64,000 bases of DNA, from positions 40,227,795 through 40,291,794 of the forward strand of contig NC_092670.1 of the NCBI RefSeq assembly GCF_964355755.1. Direction: 5' to 3'. The notes below the pieces were generated by a model, which worked only from the letters and a program-made list of their open reading frames with translations, did not search any database and was not told the origin of the DNA. Numbering within the stretch: the stretch's first letter is position 1; the number at the start of each line of letters is the position of its first letter. Positions 39,501 through 48,700 of this stretch are shown piece by piece. This stretch comes from Antedon mediterranea (taxonomy: Eukaryota > Echinodermata > Crinoidea > Comatulida > Antedonidae). The translations under genes and the position numbers were made by a program.

Positions 39501-42449
39501 GGCTGGTAATGTTACCGGAGAGAATAAAGGACGCCTTGAAACTTTCATCCGTTGGGCTGGTAAAATGGTTGGTCTGGAACTGCCTTCCATTACCGATGTG
39601 CACCTAGAACCCCTCCAGAAAGATTTCATTGAGTCGGATGCCTCTCATCCTCTCCACAAAGTGATCATAGACCAACTTAATCCAAGTGGTAGATTGAGGC
39701 TTCTCAGTGTGAAAACAAATCGATATGCCAAATCCTTTATTCCCTCCGGTATCATCCAGTACAACAGGAAGTCAAGAAAATAATTTTATCTTGTATTTTT
39801 TTAGATGTTTTTATATGAATGGTTTTATGCTATATTTGTTTTTATTGTGTTTTCTTTGTTATTATGACGAGCAATGAATTTCCTTTTTGAGGATCAATAA
39901 AAGATATCTTATCTTATCTTATCATTTGAATAAGTATTGAATAAGTGACAAACTTAGTGAGATATGAGATAACACAGTCAGCTGGATAAAGAGGTGATTA
40001 TATAAGCATTGAGTTGAACCTAACCATGGTTGTAATAATTGATCCAAAGAGTACAAGACATGCAGATGTCCATAACAGATTCCCACCTCTATTGATTGTT
40101 TCCCTTTCAATAGTGTGTCTTTATCCAGCTGCTATGTTATCAATAAATGAAATAATGTTTAAGATAAATAGATAACATAAGTTGTTTGTTATCTTTTTAA
40201 GATAAAATGATAAGAAACAACTTATGGTACATGATATAAATCCACGTACCTGTTTTTCCCACCTTACTACAGTGCCCATTTCCATTGTTGGAGACAGAGC
40301 AGGTAGTGTTACAATAAAATGACCTGGCAAACCTGTGAGGAGGCAATAGGCAACATGAATCAGTATTATTATCAGAGCAGGTAGTGTTACAATAAAATGA
40401 CCTGGCAAACCTGTGAGGGAGGCAATAGGCAACATGAATCAGTATTATTATCAGAGCAGGTAGTGTTACAATAAAATGACCTGGCAAACCTGTGAGGAGG
40501 CAATAGGCAACATGAATCAGTATTTATTATCATTTTAAAAGTCCCAAGGTCTAGGGTTCAATCCTGACCTAGTGCCAGGGTTGTAACTCACGACTTTTTC
40601 AACTCCTCTCATCATTTTAAAAGTGGCGCTGTATCTTGGTGGTTAACATGTTTGCGTTCCAATCCCAAGGTCCAGGGTTCAATCATGACATAGTGCCAGG
40701 GTTGTACCTCACAACTCTCCATAAGCCTCAAATGAGACTTTATAGGCATGATAAATTGGAAAATAAAATAGTTATCCATCCTGTAATTGGAAAGTTACCG
40801 CGCTGTTGGATGCGTATGAAATTAAAAAAAACATTTGTTTTGTTATTATTTTGTATAGTAGGTATGTAATGAGTTAGTTTGAAATATTACTAGTCTATTT
40901 TACCATCACTTGAATACAGGCGACTAGACAATCTGAGGACAGTTTGATTGCATTTTCTGGATTGGTCAGCAAAACTGTAAATGAAAAAAAATATGTTTAA
41001 TATTCATATTGTACAGTATTTCGGTATGACAGTGGAGTTGTGGTTAAGAAGTTTGCCTAGCAGCAGGGTAGTGGGTTCTGTGTGGTTGCCTTTATATTAT
41101 GAACCTACTTGGATAGTAGAACAGTGATTTGCTAAACACATATAGTTTCTATATAAATATTAATAAATAATATAATAAGATGAATGAAGGAAATAAGCAA
41201 ATGTTACTTTTTTGTGATTGATGATTGTAAACAAAATTATAATTAATAATTTGTATATCATTTATTTATACTTTTTAATTTATTCATTATTTATGATTCA
41301 TTACATTATAATATTTTACGCCGTGGTTAGGATTCCGGCACCGGAACTCAACTGCCCAGCGTTAGGGAATCCGACACGCTATTGCGCATGCCCAGAGCGA
41401 GGTAATCGGCGACTCTATATACTTCCAACAGCGATGGATCATTTCCACTAATCTAGGCTAGGTCTACCAGTTAGACGTGACCAGTGGGGCCTATTTATTT
41501 TGTAATTAAAAAGTGGTTGCTTCATTCATCATATATAAACTTCATATCATTATAAATTATATAATTACATGACTAGTTTTATGATTTTTCATAACGCATT
41601 ATAGGCTACTGTACATAACAACATGCAATCACAAGTTGATTTGTTGACGGCAGCCACCGCGTGGATGTGAAAAAACTGTTCGGAAAGTCAGGGTCGCAAC
41701 GCTAAAAACAGCATTACGATTCTTAGATAGATACTGATACTTTATTAATATCATTATAATTATTTTAACGCGTGGCGTAGTATTATTTTAATTATTAATT
41801 CATTCATTCATGTATGGCATAGGCCAAGTTTCATCCATCGCTCTCTCGCTCGCGCAACGACTATTATTATATCTGGGCTACAGTAAATCCCTATAACACT
41901 CCGACTCTCTCTGCTGTGGTGGTGGTGTGTGTGGCACTATTAGTGCAAGCTATAATTCACTTCCCAGAGCTCTGGGCATGCGCAATAGCGTGTCGGATTC
42001 CCTAACGGTGGGCAGTTGAGTTCCGGTGCCGGAATCCTAACCACGGCGAATATTTTATTATATGAAATGAGCTAGGCCGGCTATATGTATATACTAAGAT
42101 TATAGGGTGTTATGCTTCAATTATATTGTTTTGATATAATATATAATCATATGTCATATGATGATGTGTCCTAAATTGACAAAACAAACTTTTGTGAATG
42201 TCCTAGGCTAGGCCTAGATTTATTACGGCACATCGTATTCTGCGACCGCTTCAGACACTACCGGCGCCCGCTACCATCGCACAGTTAATGTGGTGTAAAA
42301 AAATGTGAGGCCTACCTGACAGAACGAAGTGTTTTAAAGCCTCTTCTAGCTGCAATATACGCTACATTATTAATTCTTGGCTTTGGCAAAGTTTGTAGAG
42401 TTTGCTTTCTGCAAGCTCTGAGTACGCAATTTGATATATTTCTCTGCAT
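12571..42449 (-). CDS. DLAT: Dihydrolipoyl acetyltransferase, pyruvate dehydrogenase E2 (3' end outside window)
   Basis: E2 core of the mitochondrial pyruvate dehydrogenase complex; moves acetyl groups from lipoyl-lysine to CoA. Eleven exons, all joining in phase: 42449-42316, 40974-40904, 40332-40250, 38732-38592, 35903-35799, 33469-33287, 32726-32571, 27690-27605, 25113-24973, 19685-19604, 12651-12571 (421 residues). Arg-rich presequence, residues 1-68. One lipoyl domain, about 75-155, with LPALSPTM and ETDKAT (lipoyl Lys114). Pro/Ala linker 179-215. E1/E3-binding domain about 218-258 ([22 protein letters not shown]). Catalytic domain from about 280 ([42 protein letters not shown]). IPHYY and PEANSSWM favour DLAT over PDHX. 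The exon coding the DHRxxDG catalytic motif was not found and must lie left of the window. Vertebrate DLAT has two lipoyl domains; only one is seen here. The start is the only ATG in the first exon frame. Confidence 0.93.
12713..12876. mobile_element. Palindromic MITE, well-preserved reference copy
   Basis: Bounded by TTAA on both sides: TTAAGCTCTGTCTACACTAT at the left and AGTGTAGAGAGAGCTTAA at the right. Arms of about 25 bp, then inner inverted segments (GATGTGCCCA / TGGGCACATC), so the whole element can fold into one hairpin. Confidence 0.9.
12877..14600. other. DLAT intron, gene-less stretch
   Basis: No convincing exon. A minus-strand ATG frame at 13961-14026 ending at a GTAAGT-like donor ([19 protein letters not shown]) is the only exon-like item; unrecognised. 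Around 14280-14340 there is a weak SINE-like stretch with a B-box-like GGGATTTAATCC. Confidence 0.4.
14605..14812. repeat. 18-bp tandem repeat with larger-period structure
   Basis: AACAACCACACTGTGCTC is repeated, with every fourth or fifth unit replaced by a longer form containing AACAGCACACAATAACC. Confidence 0.9.
14820..16435. other. DLAT intron, gene-less stretch
   Basis: AT-rich with no array, MITE or exon that I can support. Confidence 0.5.
16440..16572. mobile_element. Palindromic MITE, shortened left arm
   Basis: TATCAAACTTTATGTGACAA at the left, ATAGTTTGATAGTGTAGATA at the right, TTGGGCACATC inside. Confidence 0.8.
16729..16914. repeat. Diverged direct duplication, two copies of about 90 bp
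   Basis: Both copies contain CGCACGAT, TATGATCAACTA and CATGTTCCCACCTAATAATA in order, the first at about 16729-16811 and the second at 16829-16912. Confidence 0.8.
17340..17601 (+). mobile_element. Possible LINE 3' end
   Basis: Ends in GAAACAATAAAGTTATTATT, a poly(A)-type signal followed by a TTA repeat tail, as in many non-LTR retrotransposons. No reverse transcriptase motif is visible upstream. Confidence 0.4.
18510..19160. repeat. 25-bp minisatellite, about 26 copies
   Basis: The unit is GGTTACAGATAATGATAAAA plus a variable 5 bp (TATGT or TGTCT). Unit types follow a pattern that appears twice in a row (about 18651 and 18841), suggesting a 200-bp block duplication. Confidence 0.95.
19690..20776. 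other. DLAT intron, gene-less stretch
   Basis: About 19720-19870 contains a partial direct duplication (AGACATGAAATAATGTGAAT twice). The rest is plain AT-rich sequence. Confidence 0.5.
20777..24251. repeat. 63-bp minisatellite, 55 nearly identical copies
   Basis: The unit contains CTCAATGTGTCACTCCTCAT, GTAATGYACTACACACATTA and TGTCAACATTAACAAGTTAA. Almost the only variable site is the Y (C or T) before ACTAC; one unit has a further change (ACTAAATG near 21916). Since 63 = 21 codons, an uninterrupted 1157-codon plus-strand frame results. It lies in a DLAT intron on the antisense strand and is not called as a gene. Confidence 0.97.
24313..24367. repeat. ATCA-type microsatellite
   Basis: Imperfect run of AATC/ATCA tetranucleotides. 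Confidence 0.85.
25397..25534. mobile_element. Palindromic MITE, nearly full length
   Basis: TTAAGTCCTGTCTACACTAT at the left, GATAGTGTAGACAGAGCTTT at the right. Confidence 0.9.
25558..25652. mobile_element. Tandem partial copy of the preceding MITE
   Basis: CATGATGATGTCATATCACT through the right arm plus the flank AAGGCAAGCAT is repeated from the copy at 25397. The shared flank shows a local tandem duplication rather than a new insertion. Confidence 0.85.
25653..26610. other. DLAT intron, gene-less stretch
   Basis: AT-rich; a short duplicated ACAGTAACTATAGAT near 25893. No exon supported. Confidence 0.5.
26611..26744. mobile_element. Palindromic MITE
   Basis: GGCTCTGTTTACACTATCAA at the left, AACTAGTTTGATAGGGTAGA at the right. 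Confidence 0.85.
27116..27231. mobile_element. Palindromic MITE, internal deletion
   Basis: Both arms present (TTGTCTACACTATCAAACTT and TTTGATAATGTAGACAGAGC); the TTTGGGCACATC segment before the right arm is missing. Confidence 0.85.
27470..27594 (+). mobile_element. Dispersed element fragment with CTGAAGA...CGAAAC hairpin
   Basis: Contains CTCCTGAAGACGATCAAAGC and ATATTGATCGAAACGCCGAG, in which CGATCAA pairs with TTGATCG, and ends in GTGTACCGCAAACTTTATAT. A second copy is at 33585-33755. The family is not identified. Confidence 0.6.
28366..28490. mobile_element. Palindromic MITE, right end truncated
   Basis: The complete left arm AAAGCTCTGTCTACACTATC runs to TGTCAAACTAGTTTTGTC, where the family sequence stops. 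Confidence 0.85.
29972..31073. mobile_element. Foldback element of about 1.1 kb
   Basis: Long inverted arms. Left: CTAAGACCACGAAAGCTAAG, then GATCACGAAAGCTAAGACCC and CTTTCGCACCTGCC. Right, on the opposite strand: the same words in mirrored order between about 30690 and 31050. Inner parts (CCATG...CAATGTTTTTGTTTCTATGG and its mirror near 30525) pair too. The direct repeat CCCCTTGCGCTTA flanks it at 29972-29984 and 31061-31073, a probable 13-bp target duplication. No coding capacity seen. Confidence 0.82.
31080..32570. other. DLAT intron, gene-less stretch
   Basis: AT-rich; short AAACAAACAAATGATGTG repeats at 32007-32070. No exon, array or MITE seen. Confidence 0.5.
33139..33235. mobile_element. 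Palindromic MITE, left end truncated
   Basis: Starts at ATGATGTCATATCACTACTA and keeps the right arm GATAGTGTAGACAGAGCTCA. Confidence 0.85.
33585..33755. mobile_element. Small inverted-repeat element related to 27470
   Basis: GTTGGTATAAAGTTTGCCGC and GTTCTGAAAAGAAC at the left are mirrored by GTTCTTTTCAGAAC and GTACCGCAAACTTTATACCA at the right. The middle has CTCCTGAGGACGATAAAAGT and TTGATCGAAA. Confidence 0.7.
34239..34420. mobile_element. Palindromic MITE with three ATATGGTAGTGAT words
   Basis: AAAGCTCTGTGTACACTAGT at the left, GATAGTGTAGACAGAGCTCA at the right; GCCCAAATATGGTAGTGATG occurs in tandem. Confidence 0.88.
34421..35035. other. DLAT intron, gene-less stretch
   Basis: Very AT-rich; nothing recognised. 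Confidence 0.5.
35039..35265 (+). mobile_element. tRNA-derived SINE
   Basis: The head has an A-box-like TGGCTTGGTGGTTATGATGC and a B-box-like CTGGGTTTAAGTTCCG about 30 bp later, the layout of an internal RNA polymerase III promoter. The body includes AGACTTTATGTAGAGCATCT. Confidence 0.7.
35270..35610 (+). mobile_element. Degenerate LINE C-terminal fragment
   Basis: With frame changes the plus strand reads [19 protein letters not shown] and GKTERSGEM, resembling the RDEDDPxRRAW...RRRKGRPK...W end of RTE/L2-type reverse transcriptases. Stops and frameshifts make it a dead copy. Ends near GATGATGATGAAGG. Confidence 0.6.
36078..38634 (-). repeat. 92-bp minisatellite made of a DLAT exon-intron junction
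   Basis: In the DLAT sense direction each unit holds about 43 nt of the end of the lipoyl exon (coding [13 protein letters not shown]), the splice donor GTAACA, and about 49 nt of intron. The real exon end (38592-38634) is the last member; 27 further donor copies follow in the intron at 89-92-bp steps. Units differ by a missing ATA (89-bp forms, clustered at 37775-38500) and by C/G-A changes (GGCAGG/GGAAGG). Reading on from the real donor meets TAG within the first unit. Confidence 0.96.
39085..39285. repeat. About 49-bp tandem repeat, 4 copies
   Basis: ATATAGGATACTTTATTACT followed by TGTTCCAGCATCAGGATAAA repeats with one or two changes. Confidence 0.9.
39476..39923 (+). mobile_element. Rex1/CR1-like LINE 3' fragment with 5' hairpin
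   Basis: Encodes the end of a non-LTR reverse transcriptase ([49 protein letters not shown]), a stop at 39783, then a 3' end with ATCAATAAAAGATATCTTAT and a TTATC repeat tail. The 5' 56 bp is a 23-bp inverted repeat around a 10-bp loop (39476-39498 with 39509-39531, one mismatch). Confidence 0.85.
40297..40530 (-). repeat. 78/79-bp triplication of a DLAT intron-exon junction
   Basis: In sense direction each unit carries the polypyrimidine/AG acceptor and the first about 36 nt of exon 3 ([12 protein letters not shown]). Copies start at 40297, 40375 and 40454 (plus coordinates). The innermost is the true acceptor (exon edge 40332). The next edge is 40410, exactly 78 nt away and in frame; the third is at about 40489, out of frame. 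Confidence 0.95.
40536..40765 (+). mobile_element. tRNA-derived SINE, one and a half copies
   Basis: A-box-like TATCTTGGTGGTTAACATG and B-box-like CCAGGGTTCAATCATGA at 40622-40690; a partial copy with TCTAGGGTTCAATCCTGACC precedes it at 40536-40600. The body GTGCCAGGGTTGTAMCTCAC is shared. Confidence 0.7.
41029..41115 (+). mobile_element. Truncated SINE head
   Basis: ACAGTGGAGTTGTGGTTAAG resembles the head of the SINE at 35039; the B box is degenerate. Confidence 0.4.
41319..42048. mobile_element. 730-bp non-autonomous DNA transposon (80-bp TIRs)
   Basis: 80-bp terminal inverted repeats at 41319-41398 and 41969-42048 begin CGCCGTGGTTAGGATTCCGG and differ at one base. The 9-bp direct repeat AATATTTTA flanks the element exactly (41310-41318 and 42049-42057). 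Long TIRs and a 9-bp duplication suggest a Mutator-like element. No open frame of transposase size. Inserted in DLAT intron 1, about 270 bp downstream of exon 1 in sense direction. Confidence 0.92.
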
Positions 42450-42782
42450 AATGTTGAATTTTATGAAAAAATTTCCCAGGCAAGTCAAAATTAAAATTGC
42501 CGTCAGGTAACCTTTGACCACCGGTCCAACATAATTATAATAAATTTATGTCAATGTCATTTTAAAGAACAACAAAAATATAAATAGTTTGGAAAATATA
42601 ATTTCTATATTTAATAATAATTTAGTTAAAATATTTTAGATATAATATTTACTAATTGTTTAAAATGTAATGTATTTTGAAATGCACAGACTTCCTGTAG
42701 AACGAGGAGACATGTAACAAAATGTCAGCCTTGTGTTGACGGTAATATTGAAAGAAATCAAAATAAAAACAAACCGTCAACA
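42450..42782. promoter_or_regulatory. Divergent promoter region of DLAT and EXOC3
   Basis: The two start codons are 333 bp apart on opposite strands, leaving room only for two 5' UTRs and a shared promoter. An ETS-like ACTTCCTGT lies at 42690. No clear TATA box can be assigned in the AT-rich sequence. Confidence 0.6.
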
Positions 42783-45700
42783 ATGTATTCTGACGACTTT
42801 GGGCAAGCAGAACTAGATGCTTTAGAATCTGCTAGAAAGCATGTAGAGAATATGCTTAAGGTAGACAAAATTATGTATAAGTTTGGCAATAATCATAAAT
42901 AAATGGGCGTTGGCCAATGCTAGGCTTCGATTTGTGGTTGGAGGAAGTGTCAGACCGGCGGTAAAGTGCAGTCCTTCAGCCTAGGAAGATTACGTTTGTG
43001 GAGGCCTAGACTTTACACTTGTATTAAATAGGCTGATTAACCAACTGGACAAAATTCATTATTCATATTTGTAGTGAAATTGTTTATTTATGTTCAGAAT
43101 TATGTTTGTTAGAGATTTTTTCACCATCTTTTTTCTAGCTAAGGAAGAGTAGGAGGCCTAGCCTAGTAGGCTAGACCTATGAATAATATCTGTAAAATAC
43201 CTAGTAACCTGTATCATATTTTTCAGCGACCTGATCAGTTGGAGAAGGTAGAACAATATCGAAGAAGAGAGGCTCGTAAAAAAGCAAGTAAAATTTGAAT
43301 TTATCTACAGTATTTAACAAAAACAATTTATAAACATGAAAAACAACAAATACAGTACTACTACACATATGACATGGAAAACCAGCAAGAGTTCGCACTT
43401 TGAACAAAATCTGCATTTCACAATGAAAAGTCAAAACGTGTTGTATACTTATTTTAAGGTGTATTATGTTTTTATGTTGCTAACATAGGCATCTGTAGAA
43501 GCTCGTTTGAAAACAGCAATGCAGTCTCAGCTTGATGGCGTTAAAACAGGATTGATGCAGCTACGCAGCGCTCATGAAGGCATCAAAGAAATAAGGCAAA
43601 GGTATACAACACAACACACACACAAAATGTCAGAATACACAGTTAACTTACGGTTAATTTTTTGCTGTGGAAACATGACCATTTATTTTTTTAGCCACTG
43701 TAAATAATTGAATGCCTTTTTTTCTTTCTTTGATCTGTGTAGCACAGTAGAGGTAAATGAAAAATATCAAGAATGTGCTGAATTAGCGATGAAATTGACG
43801 TCTGTAAGAGAGGTTGCCAATGAACATAGTCAGGTATGGACGTACATTAAAAAGCCATAAAGGCAGTACATGGTTTAAAATGCAGTTTATGAAGTATAGA
43901 ATAATCAACTAACTAAAAATGCCAAAAGTGTGGTTTTCAAAATGCATTTTATTTATTTATTATTTATTTATTTACTCAAATTCTCACAAAAATGTACATA
44001 CAAAGAAAGAAAAAGACATAACATAAAAAAAGAACATTCAGTGAAGGATGGGACCAACAGGTGGTAAACACCTCTAGAATGGTCCAATCCCAAATTGCAC
44101 AATGAGACATGAAAAGGTTTATAACATTATAATAAATATTTAAATATAATAATTTGTATTACTTAATATTAAACTAAGTTTATGCTTTAGTGTGAAAGAA
44201 TTTAGGACCTTTAAAGCTGTGTTTTCACACTGGACTCTTTTTGTATAAAACATATGTCCCCAAAGTTGTACTTTGACAGAAGCTTACAAAAATTATCAAT
44301 TGCAACTACTGACAAGTTTGAATTCAAATTTTTCACTTTTTAAATTGTTTTTAAATACTTATTCCTCTTGCAGCTCGCAGCAGCAGTAGAGAATCTGAAA
44401 CACATCTTTACAGTACCAGAGACAATTGAGAGAACAGAACGTCAGATAGAAGACGGACAGTTACTGCTTGCTCACAAAGGCCTGATGGACTTGGAACAGT
44501 CTAGGAACGACCTGTTATTTGAACTACACAAGCAGCCGTCTGAAAATCCTACAGATATCCATCTACTGGAGCGCTATTTCTCAAAGGTAGCTTGGTCTTT
44601 TAAGCTCTGTCTACACTATCAAACTTTATGTGAAAAAAAAATGTGATGTGATGAACACGATGATGTCATATCACTATACCATATTTGGGTATATCACTAT
44701 CATATTTGGGCACAGCACACTTTTTTTGTCAAACTAGTTTGATAGTGTACACAGATTTATGAGCATCTTGACTGTCTGTATTAAACATTATACATACAGA
44801 AAAGCGTCATTAATTGCTATATATATACATTGTACATTATGCAATATATTATTTTGTAAACGTTCTCATTTTGTAGGTAGAGCAATTATCTGGGAATATG
44901 TACCAACAGATAAAGTACCTAATGCAGAATGTGTTTATGGTTGTGAGGAATGAACCAACTAAAGTTGTTACGTGTTTACGAATCATTGAAAGAGAAGAGA
45001 AGTAATTATTTAATTTAATAAATTGTTATTTCACTCTTCCCTGATTTCACAGATTATGTGTTTCAGTGTGTGTTTTTATCATCAAATTTCATCAATTAAT
45101 GTTTTTTTCTCAGACTAGACAATGAATGTCAAAACAAAGAGCGTATGGTTAAATTTCATGCTCCTGGTCGACCAAAGAGATGGAAGGAAAAGATGTTTCA
45201 TGAGCTTGAGAAATGTGTCACATACAGGTAAAAAAAACATTCCTACACATTTTCAATTAATCTAATTTACATATACATAACATAACGTTTACTACTAACT
45301 ACCACAGTAGTAGCTAGTATTTATTTTTTACGTTTCTTTGACAATCTGTCTAATATTTTCTAGAATTGAAGGCAATCAACTTGAAGATCGAAGCCAAGAT
45401 CGGATGTGGTTAGTGCGCCATCTAGAGTTAACGAGGCAAATTATCTTGGAAGATCTCAGAGTTGTAAAAGTTAGTGCAGTCATGAATCTATATTATCCAT
45501 TCAGTAAACTCTGCAAACACCAGAAAACTAAAAACTTAATGACATCTTGTGTTCATATTTTTTCAGCATCTATGCAGCCCTTGTTTTCCACCTAGCTACA
45601 AAATATTTGAGTATTTTGTGAAAACGTACAAGGATTCACTCTCAATACATGTAAGTAAAAAACATCAAATTCAACTAGACAATGCAACCCCTTCATCTTC

Positions 45701-48700
45701 ATCAGTGGAAAATTATGGTTGTTCTGAGATATACAAAAACAGATAAATGAAAAACTAACAAAAACACTTACAAAGTGTCACTTCACTCTCATACGGTATA
45801 CTGATAAGTATTCAGTGTCTTTAAAATATGCTGAAAATATTTGATAATTAATTTGAATTAAAGTAAATTATATGTTTTATTACAGCTGCAAAACATGATA
45901 TGTGATGAGCTGGAACACAATGAAATCATTTCACTGCTAACGTGGCTTACAGAATATATGTAAGTACCTTACTGTTTCTCTTACTATTTTGGTGGTATCT
46001 TACTATTTTGGTGGTATCTTACTATTTTGGTGGTATCTTACTATTTTGGTGGTATCTTACTATTTTGGTGGTATCTTAGACAAGTTGAGTGGCAAGTTGG
46101 CGTCGCATCCCATGTCATAAAATGAGTGCATGCAGATTTGAGGCACTCTTCATTCATAGTGACAATTCTTCAGACCAGTTTTTAACTTTTCGCATTTCAA
46201 ACAAATTCTGTAATATTTGTGCCGTATCAGTCTCAAGTCTGAGAAAACTGTACCAGGTCTCATTATAAACAAACCTGATAATATTCTTTTTTAGTGGGCC
46301 AAACTTGATGGCGCATCATGAGCTAAATATAGAGGTGAAATTATTAGAGCCTTTGCTGCCCCCTCGTGAAGTTGAGACTCTACAACAACAGTACTTAAAG
46401 ACATTACACGCTAACATCCAGAAATGGATTAACAATACCTTGGATACAGATATTAAGGTTAGAGCTACATTCTTGACTCTACTAGCCTAGGGAGCTTTCA
46501 ATTTTCTGACAACCTAAGTACTCTTGTAGTTACATCAGTTAATTCGTTGTGCACTTAGATGGATATTGGGGTGTGCTTCCTCACTCAATTCCTTGATACA
46601 GCTTTGACACATTCTAGTTTCAACAATGCAATGTCCATAGGTCATAGGTCAAATTGAAAGTTAGGTTTCATCATTAAATAGGAATGGTATCGAGAGGTTC
46701 CGCCAGAGGCAGACAAGGAGAGTTACCTTCATACGTCGCTGCCTGTAATCGTGTTCCAGATGATTGAGCAGAACATGCAGGTAGCCGCTCAAATCAGTAA
46801 AGATCTCACCACCAAAGTGCTTTTATTGTGTGTGGAAGTGCTGCAAGAATTCATTGAGTTTTATAGATGTAAGTTTTTAAGTTTAATATAAACGGTATAG
46901 ATGAGGAAATATGTGCTACAATAATTCATTGAGTTGTATAAATGATTATTATATTTATAAAGCTTGGTCTACACTATAAAACTTTATTTTTTCCAAACTA
47001 GTTTGATAGTGTAGACAGAGGTTTAATGGTATAGATGAGGAAATCTGTTCGACAAGAATTCATTGCAATGCAATTAATTACATCTATAAAATGCAATTTG
47101 CATTTTATAGATGTAATTAAAATATATTGTAATTTTAAACAAAAAGAAACTCTAAAGGCTCTGTCTACATTATCAAATTAGTTTGACATAAAAGTATGAA
47201 GTGCTCAAATATGGTAGTGATACGTCCAAATATGGTAGTAATATGATGTTATCATGTCCATATATGGGCACATCACTTTTTTTTTTATCACATAAAGTTT
47301 AATAATGTAGACAGAGCTTAAAACAAACCAGTAAGATGCTAAATATTATTAACTACAATATTGATGAGTAAAAAATGTCAAATTTAGGTTTCTGAATCTA
47401 AATTGAAAACTTGTTAAAGCTCTTTCTACACTATAAAACGTTATGTGACAAAAAAAACTTTTTTTGTGAAACTAGCTTAACTTTAATATCAAATACAAAC
47501 ATGCTATTTATTTACACCAGCTTCTATTAGAACGTATAAGGATAAGCACATGCAGGACCGCAGTCAACCACGTCACTACTTCCAGTACATGGTGGCAGTA
47601 ATCAACGGCTTTCAACAGTTTGAAGACTTCACAAGGCAACTTGAGGTAAGCATGTTCAATTTCTAAATATACAGATACTAAGCTCTGTCTACACTATCAC
47701 ACTTTATGTGACAAAAACATGTGATGTGCCCATATATGGACAAGATGATGTCATATCACTACCATATTTAAAAGTAGCTTCTCTTCTAGTAAGCTAAATT
47801 AGTTTAATCATTCACTATTTTTGTTTGTTTGTTTTTTTTATTTAAAGCGTCGTCATCTGAACCAGCCACCAGGGGAAGGGTCAACAACTGTTTTCCAGAG
47901 TCTAATGGATGCCTTTGATTGCTTGGCTGGCGAATGGTAAGTCGTTTTTTGAGTTTTTTCAGAGCTCTCCTAAGAATATATAAATGAAACAAGGCAGGAA
48001 ATCAGAATTGCTAGACTTGTTTACTGGACAAGTTTAAACAATGTACTATAATGCTGATTAAAAACCTAATGATGAAATTGTTATGTAACTCTATTTTTTT
48101 ACTCTAGTCTTGGATTTCTGTTGGATGAGGTTTTTCTTGATTTAGAACCACACAACTACCAGCTGTTGACTAGATCTTGGTAAGACAACAGCATACTACT
48201 ACTAACTACCACTGATTGCTACTGATGCTATCAAGGGCAAATATCAATTTCTACCGCATAAACAATATAAATACACAGTAGAAAAAACAGTACTTTAAGG
48301 TTAATTCTTATATGGAGCATATAACCTAGCTATCGATGTGCTGTATATAATGTAAAATATAAAAAAAAAATTGGGAAAGAAAAGTCTTCAGTTTGGTTTT
48401 AAAGGAGTTAAAATTAGCTCACTGTCGGATTTCACAAGGTGGGAGCTGACACAGCAATATGTAGGTTTTTGTGAGCTACTTAAGTAATAAAACATACATG
48501 CACAATATATTGTTGGTCTCTAGTAAATATCTTTACCAAAAAGCTAATAAGAAATAACTACATTTTTTATTAGGTATCAGATAAACGGGTCGCCCTCTGT
48601 TGACACAATTTGTGTGACGGTGGAAGATTATTACAATGATTTTGTACATCTACGTAAACGGTACTTCGTTTCAATAATGAAAGAAGCAGAAAAGCGGGTC

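Noticed and set aside
12571-42449. Assignment to PDHX (E3-binding protein) because of one lipoyl domain
   Set aside because: Catalytic-domain residues ([28 protein letters not shown]) match DLAT, not PDHX.
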